The translations under genes and the position numbers were made by a program. This document shows positions 26,869-34,420 of a stretch of 64,000 bases of DNA, one piece after another. A model generated the notes under the pieces. It saw only the letters and a list, made by a program, of their open reading frames with translations. It searched no databases and was not told where the DNA came from. Source of the DNA: Moraxella atlantae NBRC 14588 (GTDB lineage Bacteria > Pseudomonadota > Gammaproteobacteria > Pseudomonadales > Moraxellaceae); NCBI RefSeq assembly GCF_001591265.1, contig NZ_BCUL01000001.1:1-64000 (forward strand), in the 5' to 3' direction. Numbering within the stretch: position 1 is the stretch's first letter; each line of letters begins with the position of its first letter.

Positions 26869-27384
26869 ATGACGACAAACCAACCCACATCGTCCGTTAC
26901 CGCTCAACCTCAGCTATCGCACGTCACGGCTGATGGCGATATCCACATGGTGGATGTCAGTGCCAAGACCATTACCACGCGGCAGGCGCGCGCCACAGGT
27001 ACGGTATCGTTTGACCAAACCGTGTACGTGCAGCTCAAGGCTTGTGCTGGCGTGACCAAAAAAGGCTCGATCACCCAAACCGCGCATATCGCAGGCATCA
27101 TGGCGGCCAAAAAAACCAGCGAGCTTATCCCACTGTGTCATGCCATCGCGCTGACAGGCATTGATATGCAGTTTACCTATGACGATGCCCACGCCGCCAT
27201 AACAGTAAACGCAACGGTACGCGCCAGTGACCAAACTGGCGTTGAAATGGAAGCGCTAACCGCCGTGTCAGTGGCGTGTTTGACGCTGTACGACATGACC
27301 AAAGCCTTATCACATGACATCACCATTGGTGACATCAAGCTGATAAGCAAAACAGGAGGCAAATCCGACTATGTCAGCCACTAG
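26869..27384 (+). CDS. moaC: Cyclic pyranopterin monophosphate synthase
   Basis: Turns the MoaA product into cyclic pyranopterin monophosphate. 171 residues. Visible: MVDVSAKTITTRQARATG, KKGSITQTAHIAGIMAAKKTSELIPLCHAI (active site, with LCHAI), GVEMEALTAVSVACLTLYDM and the C-terminal ISKTGGKSD, all conserved. The ATG at 26869 (MTTNQPTSS) gives a short flexible N-terminus; upstream open frame overlaps moaB and is rejected. Overlaps moaD by 14 bp, suggesting translational coupling. Confidence 0.95.
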   Translation: MTTNQPTSSVTAQPQLSHVTADGDIHMVDVSAKTITTRQARATGTVSFDQTVYVQLKACAGVTKKGSITQTAHIAGIMAAKKTSELIPLCHAIALTGIDMQFTYDDAHAAITVNATVRASDQTGVEMEALTAVSVACLTLYDMTKALSHDITIGDIKLISKTGGKSDYVSH

Positions 27385-27628
27385 CCCCAAACGCTTGACG
27401 CTATTGTATTTTGCCAGTTTGGCTGAATGTGCAGGCAAAGATGAAGAAGTCATCGAATTTGCTGGCAACGACCCAACCGAACTGTATCAGCAATTAAACC
27501 AACGTTATACGTTTGACTTGGCACAACATCGGCTTGCCATCGCCATCAACCACGTCATCGCCAACTGGCATACACCGCTACAAGACGGCGATATAGTGGC
27601 ATTTATCCCGCCTGTTGCAGGAGGCTAG
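27371..27628 (+). CDS. moaD: Molybdopterin synthase small subunit
   Basis: Ubiquitin-like sulfur carrier that donates sulfur to cPMP when thiocarboxylated. 85 residues, ending in PPVAGG; the C-terminal Gly-Gly is the activated end. LLYFASLAE at the start and DGDIVAFIPP near the end are typical. Overlaps moaC and sits 3 bp before moaE. The activating enzyme MoeB is not in the window. Confidence 0.93.
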   Translation: MSATSPKRLTLLYFASLAECAGKDEEVIEFAGNDPTELYQQLNQRYTFDLAQHRLAIAINHVIANWHTPLQDGDIVAFIPPVAGG

Positions 27629-27631
27629 AGT

Positions 27632-28126
27632 ATGTCATACCGCCCAACGGCCACGCTTACCACGGCCACGTTGTCTGAAGCGCAAGCCTATGACACCGCC
27701 ATTAAGCAAGGTTTTGCCCTGCTTGCCAGCCCAATTGACGATCATCGCCTAAAAACCGCCTTACACCACGATACATGCGGCGCGTTGGTGACCTTTGAAG
27801 GTTGGGTGCGCAACCACAACAACACCCGCCCCGTCAAAGCGTTGCATTATCATGCCTATGAACAGCTCGCGCTTGCCCAAGGGGCGCAACTTGCCGCCGC
27901 CGCCAAACAGCAATTTGCCATTGTTCATGCGCTTGCCGTGCATCGGGTGGGTGAATTGGCGATCGGTGACATGGCAATTTGGATTGGCATCACCGCCGCG
28001 CACCGTCAGCCTGCGTTTGCTGCCTGCGAATGGCTGCTCAATGCCATCAAAGCCGATGTGGCAATTTGGAAGCAAGAATTTTATCACGACAGCGACGCTG
28101 CCCTATGGCTGAGCAACAACGGCTAG
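27632..28126 (+). CDS. moaE: Molybdopterin synthase catalytic subunit
   Basis: Partner of MoaD; forms molybdopterin. 164 residues. Visible: CGALVTFEGWVRNHNNTRPVKALHYHAYEQLA, VHRVGELAIGDMAIWIGITAAHR and IKADVAIWKQEFY with the catalytic lysine. Last gene of the block. A MobA-type gene for the dinucleotide form is not present nearby. Confidence 0.93.
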   Translation: MSYRPTATLTTATLSEAQAYDTAIKQGFALLASPIDDHRLKTALHHDTCGALVTFEGWVRNHNNTRPVKALHYHAYEQLALAQGAQLAAAAKQQFAIVHALAVHRVGELAIGDMAIWIGITAAHRQPAFAACEWLLNAIKADVAIWKQEFYHDSDAALWLSNNG

Positions 28127-28206
28127 GTCATCACGCCAAAGATTTTCACAAAAAGATTTTCACAAACAGATAAAAAGAAATAATAGCTAAAATCGGTTGC
28201 AAATGC

Positions 28207-28245
28207 GACTAATTATTATTATGATAACGCTATCATAAATTAGTC
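28207..28245. promoter_or_regulatory. Nested dyad upstream of bfd, candidate Fur operator
   Basis: Outer arms GACTAAT (28207-28213) and ATTAGTC (28239-28245) enclose inner arms TTATGATA (28219-28226) and TATCATAA (28231-28238) with a 4-bp centre. The core TGATAACGCTATCA resembles a Fur site with a longer centre. It ends 17 bp before the bfd ATG, a place where repressor binding would block expression. Iron control is expected for bfd but is inferred. Confidence 0.5.
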
Positions 28246-28261
28246 GATGGGATAAACCGCC

Positions 28262-28471
28262 ATGTACGTTTGTATCTGCAACGCTGTCAAAGAAGCCCAA
28301 ATCAAAAACGCCATTGCCCAAGGACATGACTCACTAGAAGCCCTGCAAAATGTGCTTGATGTAGCAACCTGCTGTGGTGGCTGTCAGCCGATGGTAGAAG
28401 ACTACCTTGCCGAGCACCATGCCGCCAAAGCTGATGCCAACAAAGCAAATTTATATATCCAAGTAGCCTAG
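28262..28471 (+). CDS. bfd: Bacterioferritin-associated ferredoxin
   Basis: [2Fe-2S] protein that docks on bacterioferritin and passes electrons to release stored iron. 69 residues. The four cluster cysteines are at C4 and C6 (YVCICN) and C38 and C41 (ATCCGGCQP; C37-C38 precede), as in Bfd. The C-terminal extension (AAKADANKANLYIQVA) is a little longer than usual. A strong dyad lies upstream and two bacterioferritin genes lie downstream. Confidence 0.93.
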   Translation: MYVCICNAVKEAQIKNAIAQGHDSLEALQNVLDVATCCGGCQPMVEDYLAEHHAAKADANKANLYIQVA

Positions 28472-28799
28472 TATTTGGCGGTTCAATCCTCAACAGCTTA
28501 AAATCAAGCCGCTAAAAATTAGATGAGTTACAGTACAGCGGCGCAGCTTTGGTGCTTTTACCAAGCATCAATTGGCAATGATGGCTAAACAACCGAACCG
28601 ATCCGCGTTAAAGCGCCTTAGCCAAACCTTGAACCAAGTTAAAACAATTATCATTAAATTCTTTATTGTTAATTATTACAAAATAATTTTCACCAAACCT
28701 TGCCATCTTTTTTGACATACCTTATCATAGCCGCTATCAAATTTTTGCGCCATATCAGCGTATCAAAGTTAACTGTTTTGCATTCGGGGATATACAACC
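28472..28799 (+). promoter_or_regulatory. Intergenic region bfd-bfr with A/T-rich promoter
   Basis: 328 bp without a gene. Near 28640-28690 an A/T-rich stretch holds ATTATCATTAAATTC and TTATTGTTAATTATTAC, half-site-like words for Fur; a terminator for bfd was not clearly seen. The bfr ATG at 28800 follows GGGGATATACAACC. Confidence 0.35.
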
Positions 28800-29282
28800 A
28801 TGAAAGGTAGTCCGCAAGTTATTGATTATTTAAATTTTTTATTGGGTGGTGAGCTGGGCGCGCGTGATCAGTACTTTATCCATGCCCAGATGTATCACGA
28901 ATGGCGTTACGACAAATTGTACACGCGCATTCATCACGAAATGGAAGAAGAAACCGATCACGCGCGTAAGATTATTAACCGTATCTTAATGCTTGAAGGC
29001 GTGCCCAACATGAAAGTGGATGCCATCCACGTGGGACATGATGTGCCAAGCATGCTGCAGGCGGATTTAGACCTTGAATACAAGGTGCGCCAACATCTCA
29101 AAGACGGCATCGTGCTGTGTGAGCAGCAAGGCGATTTTGTCACCCGTGAGCTGTTGGTCGAGCAGTTGATTGACACCGAAGAAGACCACGCGCATTGGCT
29201 TGAGCAGCAGCTGCGCTTGATTGATATGATTGGCTTGCCCAATTATCTACAAGCGCAATTGGGCGATATTGACGAGGGTTAA
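28800..29282 (+). CDS. bfr: Bacterioferritin, ferroxidase-type subunit (lacks haem Met52)
   Basis: 160 residues, four-helix ferritin-like subunit of the 24-mer iron store. By eye against E. coli Bfr the di-iron ligands are kept: E18, E51, H54, E93 (E94 in E. coli), E127 and H130. Residue 52, the haem-ligating methionine in E. coli, is Thr (EEETDH). So this subunit should oxidise iron but not provide the haem ligand. Its partner 29686-30162 shows the opposite pattern, pointing to a mixed shell. A 351-bp mobile element follows 36 bp after the stop. Confidence 0.92.
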   Translation: MKGSPQVIDYLNFLLGGELGARDQYFIHAQMYHEWRYDKLYTRIHHEMEEETDHARKIINRILMLEGVPNMKVDAIHVGHDVPSMLQADLDLEYKVRQHLKDGIVLCEQQGDFVTRELLVEQLIDTEEDHAHWLEQQLRLIDMIGLPNYLQAQLGDIDEG

Positions 29283-29318
29283 AACACCCATCGTGCGCCA
29301 ATTTTACCAACGTTTTTC

Positions 29319-29581
29319 ATTCTTGACTTCCTCCCCTCCCTAAAGTGAGGGGATTCCTTCTGCAAGACGGTGAAGCCCCACCGCAAACCTAAGACAATGG
29401 CAACCGCCCGTACGACACACCGTACATCTTAGGTTCTTATTTTAAGCTAATCCTACCGTTAGGATTGTCATAGACACGAATTAGCTTAAGTGTGTGTTTG
29501 GAAACGTCTTACCAGTTAAGTTACTGCGTACTCGCAATTTAGTCTTAACTTAACTGTGGAATGTAAGACATTGAATATAGT
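29319..29581 (-). ncRNA. Putative orphan omegaRNA-like RNA, copy 2
   Basis: Same hairpin series as copy 1 behind the promoter pair at 29588-29616 (minus strand, TTGTTA-17 bp-TATACT). A TnpB-type guide would be read from 29318 downward, in the 36-bp gap after bfr, and read-through would be antisense to the bfr 3' end. Transcription and processing are inferred. Confidence 0.5.
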
Positions 29582-29587
29582 GAGATG

Positions 29588-29616
29588 AGTATAGCAAAAC
29601 TCATCGCATTTAACAA
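29588..29616 (-). promoter_or_regulatory. Internal promoter of the element, copy 2
   Basis: Mirror of 66-94: TTGTTA and TATACT with a 17-bp spacer, pointing away from the downstream bacterioferritin gene and toward the element right end. Confidence 0.55.
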
Positions 29617-29685
29617 TTGCCTTATATCCACCGCCTGAAGTCGCAGGTTTACGGCAACGAATGATAAAAAAGGTAGTCTGCTGCT

Positions 29686-30162
29686 ATGCAAACGTCCCGT
29701 GATGTGATCCGTGCCCTCAATGCCGCGTTGGGGCAAGCGTTAATCGCGATTAACCAGTATTTTTTGCATGCCCGTATCGCCAAAAATTGGGGTCTGCATG
29801 AACTAAATGATGTGCTGTACCGTCAATCCATCCGTGAAATGAAATGGGCGGATGACTTGATTGAGCGCATTTTGATGTTAGAAGGTTTGCCAAATTTGCA
29901 AGAACTGGGCAAGCTGTTGATCGGCGAAAATGTTGCCGAAATTTTGGCATGTGACTTGCGTCTTGAATACCAAAAAACTGAGCTGCTGCGCCAAGTCATC
30001 GCTGTGTGTGAGGCTGAGCAAGATTTTGTGTCGCGCAAATTATTGGTCAAACTCAAAGACGGCAGTGAAGAGCATATCGACTGGCTTGAAACCCAGCACG
30101 AGCTGATCGATCGTATGGGACTAGAAAAATACACCCAAAGCCTGATGAGTGATGATGAATAA
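29686..30162 (+). CDS. bfr: Bacterioferritin, haem-type subunit (degenerate ferroxidase centre)
   Basis: 158 residues. By eye against E. coli Bfr: haem ligand M52 is present (REMKWAD), but three of six di-iron ligands are changed: E18 to Ala (GQALIAINQ), H54 to Trp and E127 to Ser (KDGSEEH). E51, E94 and H130 remain. So it can bind haem between subunits yet should not be an efficient ferroxidase. With the neighbouring ferroxidase-type subunit this resembles the two-subunit bacterioferritins of Neisseria, Magnetospirillum and Pseudomonas. The ATG lies 16 bp from the mobile element, so its ribosome site (AAGGTAG, weak) is at the junction. Confidence 0.92.
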   Translation: MQTSRDVIRALNAALGQALIAINQYFLHARIAKNWGLHELNDVLYRQSIREMKWADDLIERILMLEGLPNLQELGKLLIGENVAEILACDLRLEYQKTELLRQVIAVCEAEQDFVSRKLLVKLKDGSEEHIDWLETQHELIDRMGLEKYTQSLMSDDE

Positions 30163-30216
30163 AACCATATTTTGGTGATCACGACTAGCACCCCACCTTG
30201 TAAACTGGCACACCAT

Positions 30217-30250
30217 GCCCCATGTGTTTATCAACGCATGGGGCTTTTGT
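30217..30250 (+). terminator. Terminator after the bacterioferritin pair
   Basis: GCCCCATG (30217-30224) pairs with CATGGGGC (30237-30244), followed by TTTTGTTT. Confidence 0.8.
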
Positions 30251-30336
30251 TTGGCGGCTGTATTGGGTCGCTTTAACAGATGACTTTATTGACCAGCATT
30301 GACAGGCAGGGTTGGGCAAACGTGAAGGAGGCAATA

Positions 30337-31455
30337 ATGGCGCAGGATAATGTTAAAAATAGCCTAAGTAAAACAACATTCGGTGCAAATCATCCCAACA
30401 ATTGTCAAACCACACCATTATTGATTACCACAGGTGAGCCAGCAGGCATTGGCATGGATATCGTGCTGATGTTGGTAAGTGCAGGTAAATTGGCGCAGTT
30501 TGACCGCCCTGTGGTGGTGTTGGCGGATCTTAACGCTTTGCAAGCACGTTATGATTTGCTGCTTAAACAAAATAGCCTAAGCAATACTATTCAAATTAAC
30601 CCCATCACCCTAGACCAAACTGCCAACCACCACTTGTCCTTGCCACCGCTAACCTGCCGATCTAATGCGCTCAACGTCATTCATCTGCCCACCGCCGAGC
30701 CTGTACAAGCAGGAATATTAAATCCTGCCAATGCAGACATGGTGTTGGCGCAGCTTGATATGGCGCATACACTGGCAAACACGGGGCAGGTGGCGGCGAT
30801 TGTTACCGCACCGCTGCAAAAATCCGTCATCATGGCAAAGCTGCCTGATTTTATGGGGCATACCGAATATTTTATGCAACAAGCAGGCTGTGCCAAGGTG
30901 GTGATGATGCTTGCTAATAGCGCAATGAGCGTTGCATTGGTGACAACGCATTTGCCGCTGCGTGCGGTTGCCGATGCCATCACACCAAGTGCGGTGCGCG
31001 AAACGGTGGCGATTGTGTTGGCGGATTGTCAAAGCAAATTCGGGCTAAAGCAGCCACGGATTTTGGTGTGTGGGCTAAATCCGCACGCAGGCGAAGACGG
31101 GCATTTGGGACGTGAAGAAAATGATATCATCAATCCTGTGCTAGCAGAGTTTCGCGCAGCAGGGGTCGATATTAGCCTTGCCATGCCTGCCGACACATTG
31201 TTTACACGCGCGCATTTAGCCAATTGTGATGTGGTGATTGCCATGTATCACGACCAAGGCTTGGCACCGCTCAAATCGCATGGCTTTGGTGAAACGGTTA
31301 ATATCACACTTGGCTTGCCGTATATTCGCACCTCAGTGGATCATGGCACAGCGTTAGATTTGGCAGGCACGGGGCAGGCAAGTGCCAGTAGCCTATACCA
31401 CGCGTTGCAATACGCGCAAACGATGGCAGACGCGCAGCGCGTAGCGAATATCTGA
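30337..31455 (+). CDS. pdxA: 4-hydroxythreonine-4-phosphate dehydrogenase
   Basis: Oxidises 4-phosphohydroxythreonine in pyridoxal phosphate synthesis. 372 residues from the ATG at 30337, which has an ideal ribosome site (AAGGAG, 6 bp before); the longer frame upstream is not needed. Visible: ITTGEPAGIGMDI, FMGHTEYFMQQAG, VCGLNPHAGEDGHLGREE, MYHDQGLAPLKSHGF and TSVDHGTALDLAGTG, with the metal-binding His residues. A polar N-terminal extension of about 25 residues precedes the core. Converges with chrA, stops 2 bp apart. Confidence 0.93.
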   Translation: MAQDNVKNSLSKTTFGANHPNNCQTTPLLITTGEPAGIGMDIVLMLVSAGKLAQFDRPVVVLADLNALQARYDLLLKQNSLSNTIQINPITLDQTANHHLSLPPLTCRSNALNVIHLPTAEPVQAGILNPANADMVLAQLDMAHTLANTGQVAAIVTAPLQKSVIMAKLPDFMGHTEYFMQQAGCAKVVMMLANSAMSVALVTTHLPLRAVADAITPSAVRETVAIVLADCQSKFGLKQPRILVCGLNPHAGEDGHLGREENDIINPVLAEFRAAGVDISLAMPADTLFTRAHLANCDVVIAMYHDQGLAPLKSHGFGETVNITLGLPYIRTSVDHGTALDLAGTGQASASSLYHALQYAQTMADAQRVANI

Positions 31456-31457
31456 GC

Positions 31458-32678
31458 TTAAGTTTGCGCCAACGCAATCCCTGCCAACGCGCAACCAATC
31501 ACCACCACCCACACGGGTAGCCGCCAGACCATCAATGCGGCAATCGCAAACAGTACCACGGCAAAATCCTGCACGCTGCCAACCGCGCTAACCCACACAG
31601 GATTGTACAACGCTGCCAGCAGCACACCGACCACCGCCGCATTGACCCCCAATAGTGCCGCTTGTAACGTGTGATTGGTGCGTAAACGCTGCCAAACGGG
31701 TAGCACACCCAACACCAACAAAAACGATGGCAAAAAAATCGCCACCAATGCCAACAAACCGCCCTGCCAACCGTTTGGTGGCTGGCTCATTGACGCACCC
31801 AAAAACGCAGCAAAGGTAAATAACGGGCCGGGCACTGCTTGTGCCGCGCCATAACCTGCCAAAAATGTCGCGTTATCAACCCAACCCATAGCCACCGTTT
31901 GCGCTTGCAACAGTGGCAAAACAACATGCCCGCCACCAAATACCAACGCACCTGTACGATAAAACGCATCGAACACCGCAAGCCCATGCGCTGCCAAACT
32001 TTGATTGGCAAAATCCTGATGAGCAAAATATTGTTGCAATGGTGGCAAACCGACCAATAACCCAGCAAATACCAATAGCCAGCCCATCGCAAGTCGCGTT
32101 TGTTTGGCAGATGCCTTGCCCAAAACAGATGCTTGCGGCGTTGGATCAGAGCTTGGCAATCGTGGTTGCAACTGCCACCAACCAACTACCGCTGCCATGA
32201 CCATCACCGCCAACTGTGCCCAAATTGTCGGCACGCACAGCACCGCTAAAGCCGATAATACCGCCACCGTCAAACGCGGTTTATCGGGCGTAAGCTTATG
32301 CGCCATACCCCAAACCGCCTGCCACACCACCGCAACCGCCAGTAGCTTGAGCCCATGCACCAGCCCCACAGGCACAACGTCAGGATAACGCTGCAACAGT
32401 ACCGCAAAGCCCATCAACACCACTGCCGAGGGCAACGTAAAACCAAGCCATGCGGCCAGCGCACCGACTAGCCCTGCACGATACCAACCAATCGCCATAC
32501 CAACTTGGCTGCTGGCAGGTCCAGGAAAAAACTGACACAATGCAACCGTATCAGCATACTGGGCATCGCTAAGCCAGTTACGCTTTTCAACAAATGTTTG
32601 GCGAAAATAGCCCAAATGCGCAATCGGACCGCCGAAACTGGTGCAACCAAGTTGCAAAAATACCCAAAACACCCCCAT
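31458..32678 (-). CDS. chrA: Chromate transporter, two-domain form
   Basis: Inner-membrane CHR-family protein, 406 residues, about ten or more hydrophobic segments. Each half has the family marks: FLQLGCTSFGGPIAHLGYFR and QFFPGPASSQVGMAIGW in the first, RTGALVFGGGHVVLPLLQ and GYGAAQAVPGPLFTFAAFLG in the second. Known members export chromate; many chromosomal copies have untested substrates. The N-terminus begins directly at the first conserved segment, so a slightly longer start (non-ATG) may be missed. No chrB regulator nearby. Confidence 0.9.
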   Translation of the reverse strand: MGVFWVFLQLGCTSFGGPIAHLGYFRQTFVEKRNWLSDAQYADTVALCQFFPGPASSQVGMAIGWYRAGLVGALAAWLGFTLPSAVVLMGFAVLLQRYPDVVPVGLVHGLKLLAVAVVWQAVWGMAHKLTPDKPRLTVAVLSALAVLCVPTIWAQLAVMVMAAVVGWWQLQPRLPSSDPTPQASVLGKASAKQTRLAMGWLLVFAGLLVGLPPLQQYFAHQDFANQSLAAHGLAVFDAFYRTGALVFGGGHVVLPLLQAQTVAMGWVDNATFLAGYGAAQAVPGPLFTFAAFLGASMSQPPNGWQGGLLALVAIFLPSFLLVLGVLPVWQRLRTNHTLQAALLGVNAAVVGVLLAALYNPVWVSAVGSVQDFAVVLFAIAALMVWRLPVWVVVIGCALAGIALAQT

Positions 32679-32784
32679 GCTGTGCGCATCGATGGCTGAT
32701 CAATCTTAGCGAATGCATTTGATTTGGGGTTTGACAAAGGTAAATTTGGCATGGGCAGACCATCAAAATTGACGGATAGCAAAA

Positions 32785-34050
32785 TTATTGATAGTAATGG
32801 TCATAGCGTTTTAGCCACCAATTCATGTTGTCTTGTCGTTTGGCGCGGACTTGTTCTAATTTTATTGCCAGCTGTGGGCTAAATTGCCGCGCCGTATCCA
32901 CACCAAACAAAATCGGCACACTGGCTAAAACTCCAATCCGCCACTTAGGACGCGGCAAACCAAGCCCATCGCCAATATCATCACCAACCAGCGTACGCGT
33001 GACACTGGCATTGACCATTTCAACCCAACGACCGCGCCGCGTCTGTTTACCCATCAGCTGCGAAGGCAAATCGTGCAATGCTTTTGCCAATGGCTTGCCA
33101 ACCTCAAAATCCAGCTCTTGCGTTGCCAAATAGGTATACAGCCACGCCCATGCCGCCGTTTCATGCTGAGGTAAACGTGCTAGCTCAATGCCCATCCACC
33201 AACTAGCCAGCCGCCACAGATGCAAAATACCTTCGGCTTCCTCCGTGCTGATGCGCGCGCCCAAAATCTTGAGCCCACGCATAATCAATAGCGAAAACTG
33301 CAAGTGCGTGGCAACCATATCGGTTTGGTTAATCGGTATGCCCCAGTACACGCTGTCCCAACCGTTTTGTAACAGCTGTTTGCGCACCAAGCCATGAATT
33401 TGCCGTACTTGAATGCTTTGTCGCCAACCCTCACTGCCAATCGCCAATGCCGTGCGCCCTGTCGGGCTAACTGCTGCGTGTTCAGACACCGCCAAAATAT
33501 ACGCATAGGTGCGCATCAGCCGCGGCAAAGCATCATTGACCAACGCGCCTGTTTGTATCAGTGGCAACGCCAACGCCGGGATGCTGTAACCTGCCATCAG
33601 CGCAACATTGCGCAGCAGCCACACCAGCATCAACGGATAACGCCGATACGCCACCGCACCGATTTCGGCAAGCTGTGGCTCGTACCAATCAGGATAAGTG
33701 GCAAATTGTGTGTACAGCTCGGCAAATTCGGCACGCTTGAGCAAGTTTTGATCATCGGCACGATTTTGCGCGGTTGTCGGCGCGTTATCTGCAAAGCCAG
33801 ACTCACGCAAAATCAGCCGTTGCAGCGGTCTAGCAAATTTTATGCCGTCGGCTAGCAGCGCATCAACGGGTGCATCGTTGAGCCCATAGCCTTGATTGAG
33901 CTCATCAATCAGTGCAGCCGATACGGCAAAATCTTTGGGCAACAAAAACCGCCGAATGCGCCGCAAAACTTGCAAATCCGCGTTATACTCGGCAGGGCGG
34001 TTGCGACCATACACGGCAGAAGTAAACGCAGCATGAAAATCGGTAGCCAT
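32785..34050 (-). CDS. Oxygenase MpaB/Lcp-like family protein (DUF2236)
   Basis: 421 residues, predicted soluble with a few hydrophobic helices around 150-190. The family pattern is seen in RQIHGLVRKQLL and WGIPINQTDMVATHLQFS (conserved Arg/His used for haem in latex-clearing proteins and MpaB), plus RLASWWMGI. Known relatives act on polyisoprene or mycophenolic acid; the role of this one is unknown. The frame can be extended 11 codons to a TTG; the ATG at 34050 is preferred. Stands alone between chrA and a small ORF. Confidence 0.75.
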   Translation of the reverse strand: MATDFHAAFTSAVYGRNRPAEYNADLQVLRRIRRFLLPKDFAVSAALIDELNQGYGLNDAPVDALLADGIKFARPLQRLILRESGFADNAPTTAQNRADDQNLLKRAEFAELYTQFATYPDWYEPQLAEIGAVAYRRYPLMLVWLLRNVALMAGYSIPALALPLIQTGALVNDALPRLMRTYAYILAVSEHAAVSPTGRTALAIGSEGWRQSIQVRQIHGLVRKQLLQNGWDSVYWGIPINQTDMVATHLQFSLLIMRGLKILGARISTEEAEGILHLWRLASWWMGIELARLPQHETAAWAWLYTYLATQELDFEVGKPLAKALHDLPSQLMGKQTRRGRWVEMVNASVTRTLVGDDIGDGLGLPRPKWRIGVLASVPILFGVDTARQFSPQLAIKLEQVRAKRQDNMNWWLKRYDHYYQ

Positions 34051-34151
34051 GATTCTAGGGTCAATAAAGTTTAGGATATTCAAAACTATAGCAGAAATTC
34101 ACCACAAAAAATATCAATGTTTGTTAGCAAAATGGGTAAGATCGCCACCAA

Positions 34152-34179
34152 CAAAAAAACCGCCATAGTGGCGGTTTTT
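34152..34179. terminator. Bidirectional terminator
   Basis: AAAACCGCC atagt GGCGGTTTT with A/T-runs on both sides, 20 bp after the 61-residue ORF on the minus strand. Confidence 0.85.
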
Positions 34180-34198
34180 GCTAGTAAAACAACACAGT

Positions 34199-34384
34199 TT
34201 ATTTGGTTGGGTGATCGGCTTCAGTGGTGCTAACCACATGTAAGCATTCTTTATATAGCGCGAAAAACTCATCTTTGGTGCGATAAACCCGCCCACGGTT
34301 TGTGCTGGTATCATCGTGTTGAATTTGTTGAAACAAAAATTCTGCCATCTTTAGGGCAACAAATGCTTTGCTATTTTCGACCAT
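34199..34384 (-). CDS. Hypothetical protein, 61 residues
   Basis: Starts MVENSKAFVALKMAEFLFQQ; an amphipathic helix, then RVYRTKDEFFALYKECLHVV. No family recognised. Support that it is real: AAAGGAG 7 bp before the ATG, a terminator right after, and its place 36 bp downstream of nlpD on the same strand. Charged and soluble, no cysteine pair or zinc motif. Confidence 0.6.
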   Translation of the reverse strand: MVENSKAFVALKMAEFLFQQIQHDDTSTNRGRVYRTKDEFFALYKECLHVVSTTEADHPTK

Positions 34385-34420
34385 GTTACAGCTCCTTTTA
34401 TGCTGATGTTGCGTGTTGAT

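Larger units (their letters stand above)
29319..29669 (-). mobile_element. Non-autonomous TnpB-family element (MITE), copy 2
   Basis: Reverse complement of 13-363, read as identical over 351 bp. Right end (hairpin CCCCTC/GAGGGG at 29333-29338 and 29347-29352) faces bfr; left end lies 16 bp before the start of the second bacterioferritin gene. Without it the two genes would be about 52 bp apart, the spacing of an operon, so it inserted into the spacer of an existing pair. It carries no protein. Flanking bases differ completely from copy 1, so this is a true second insertion, not a long duplication. Confidence 0.82.
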
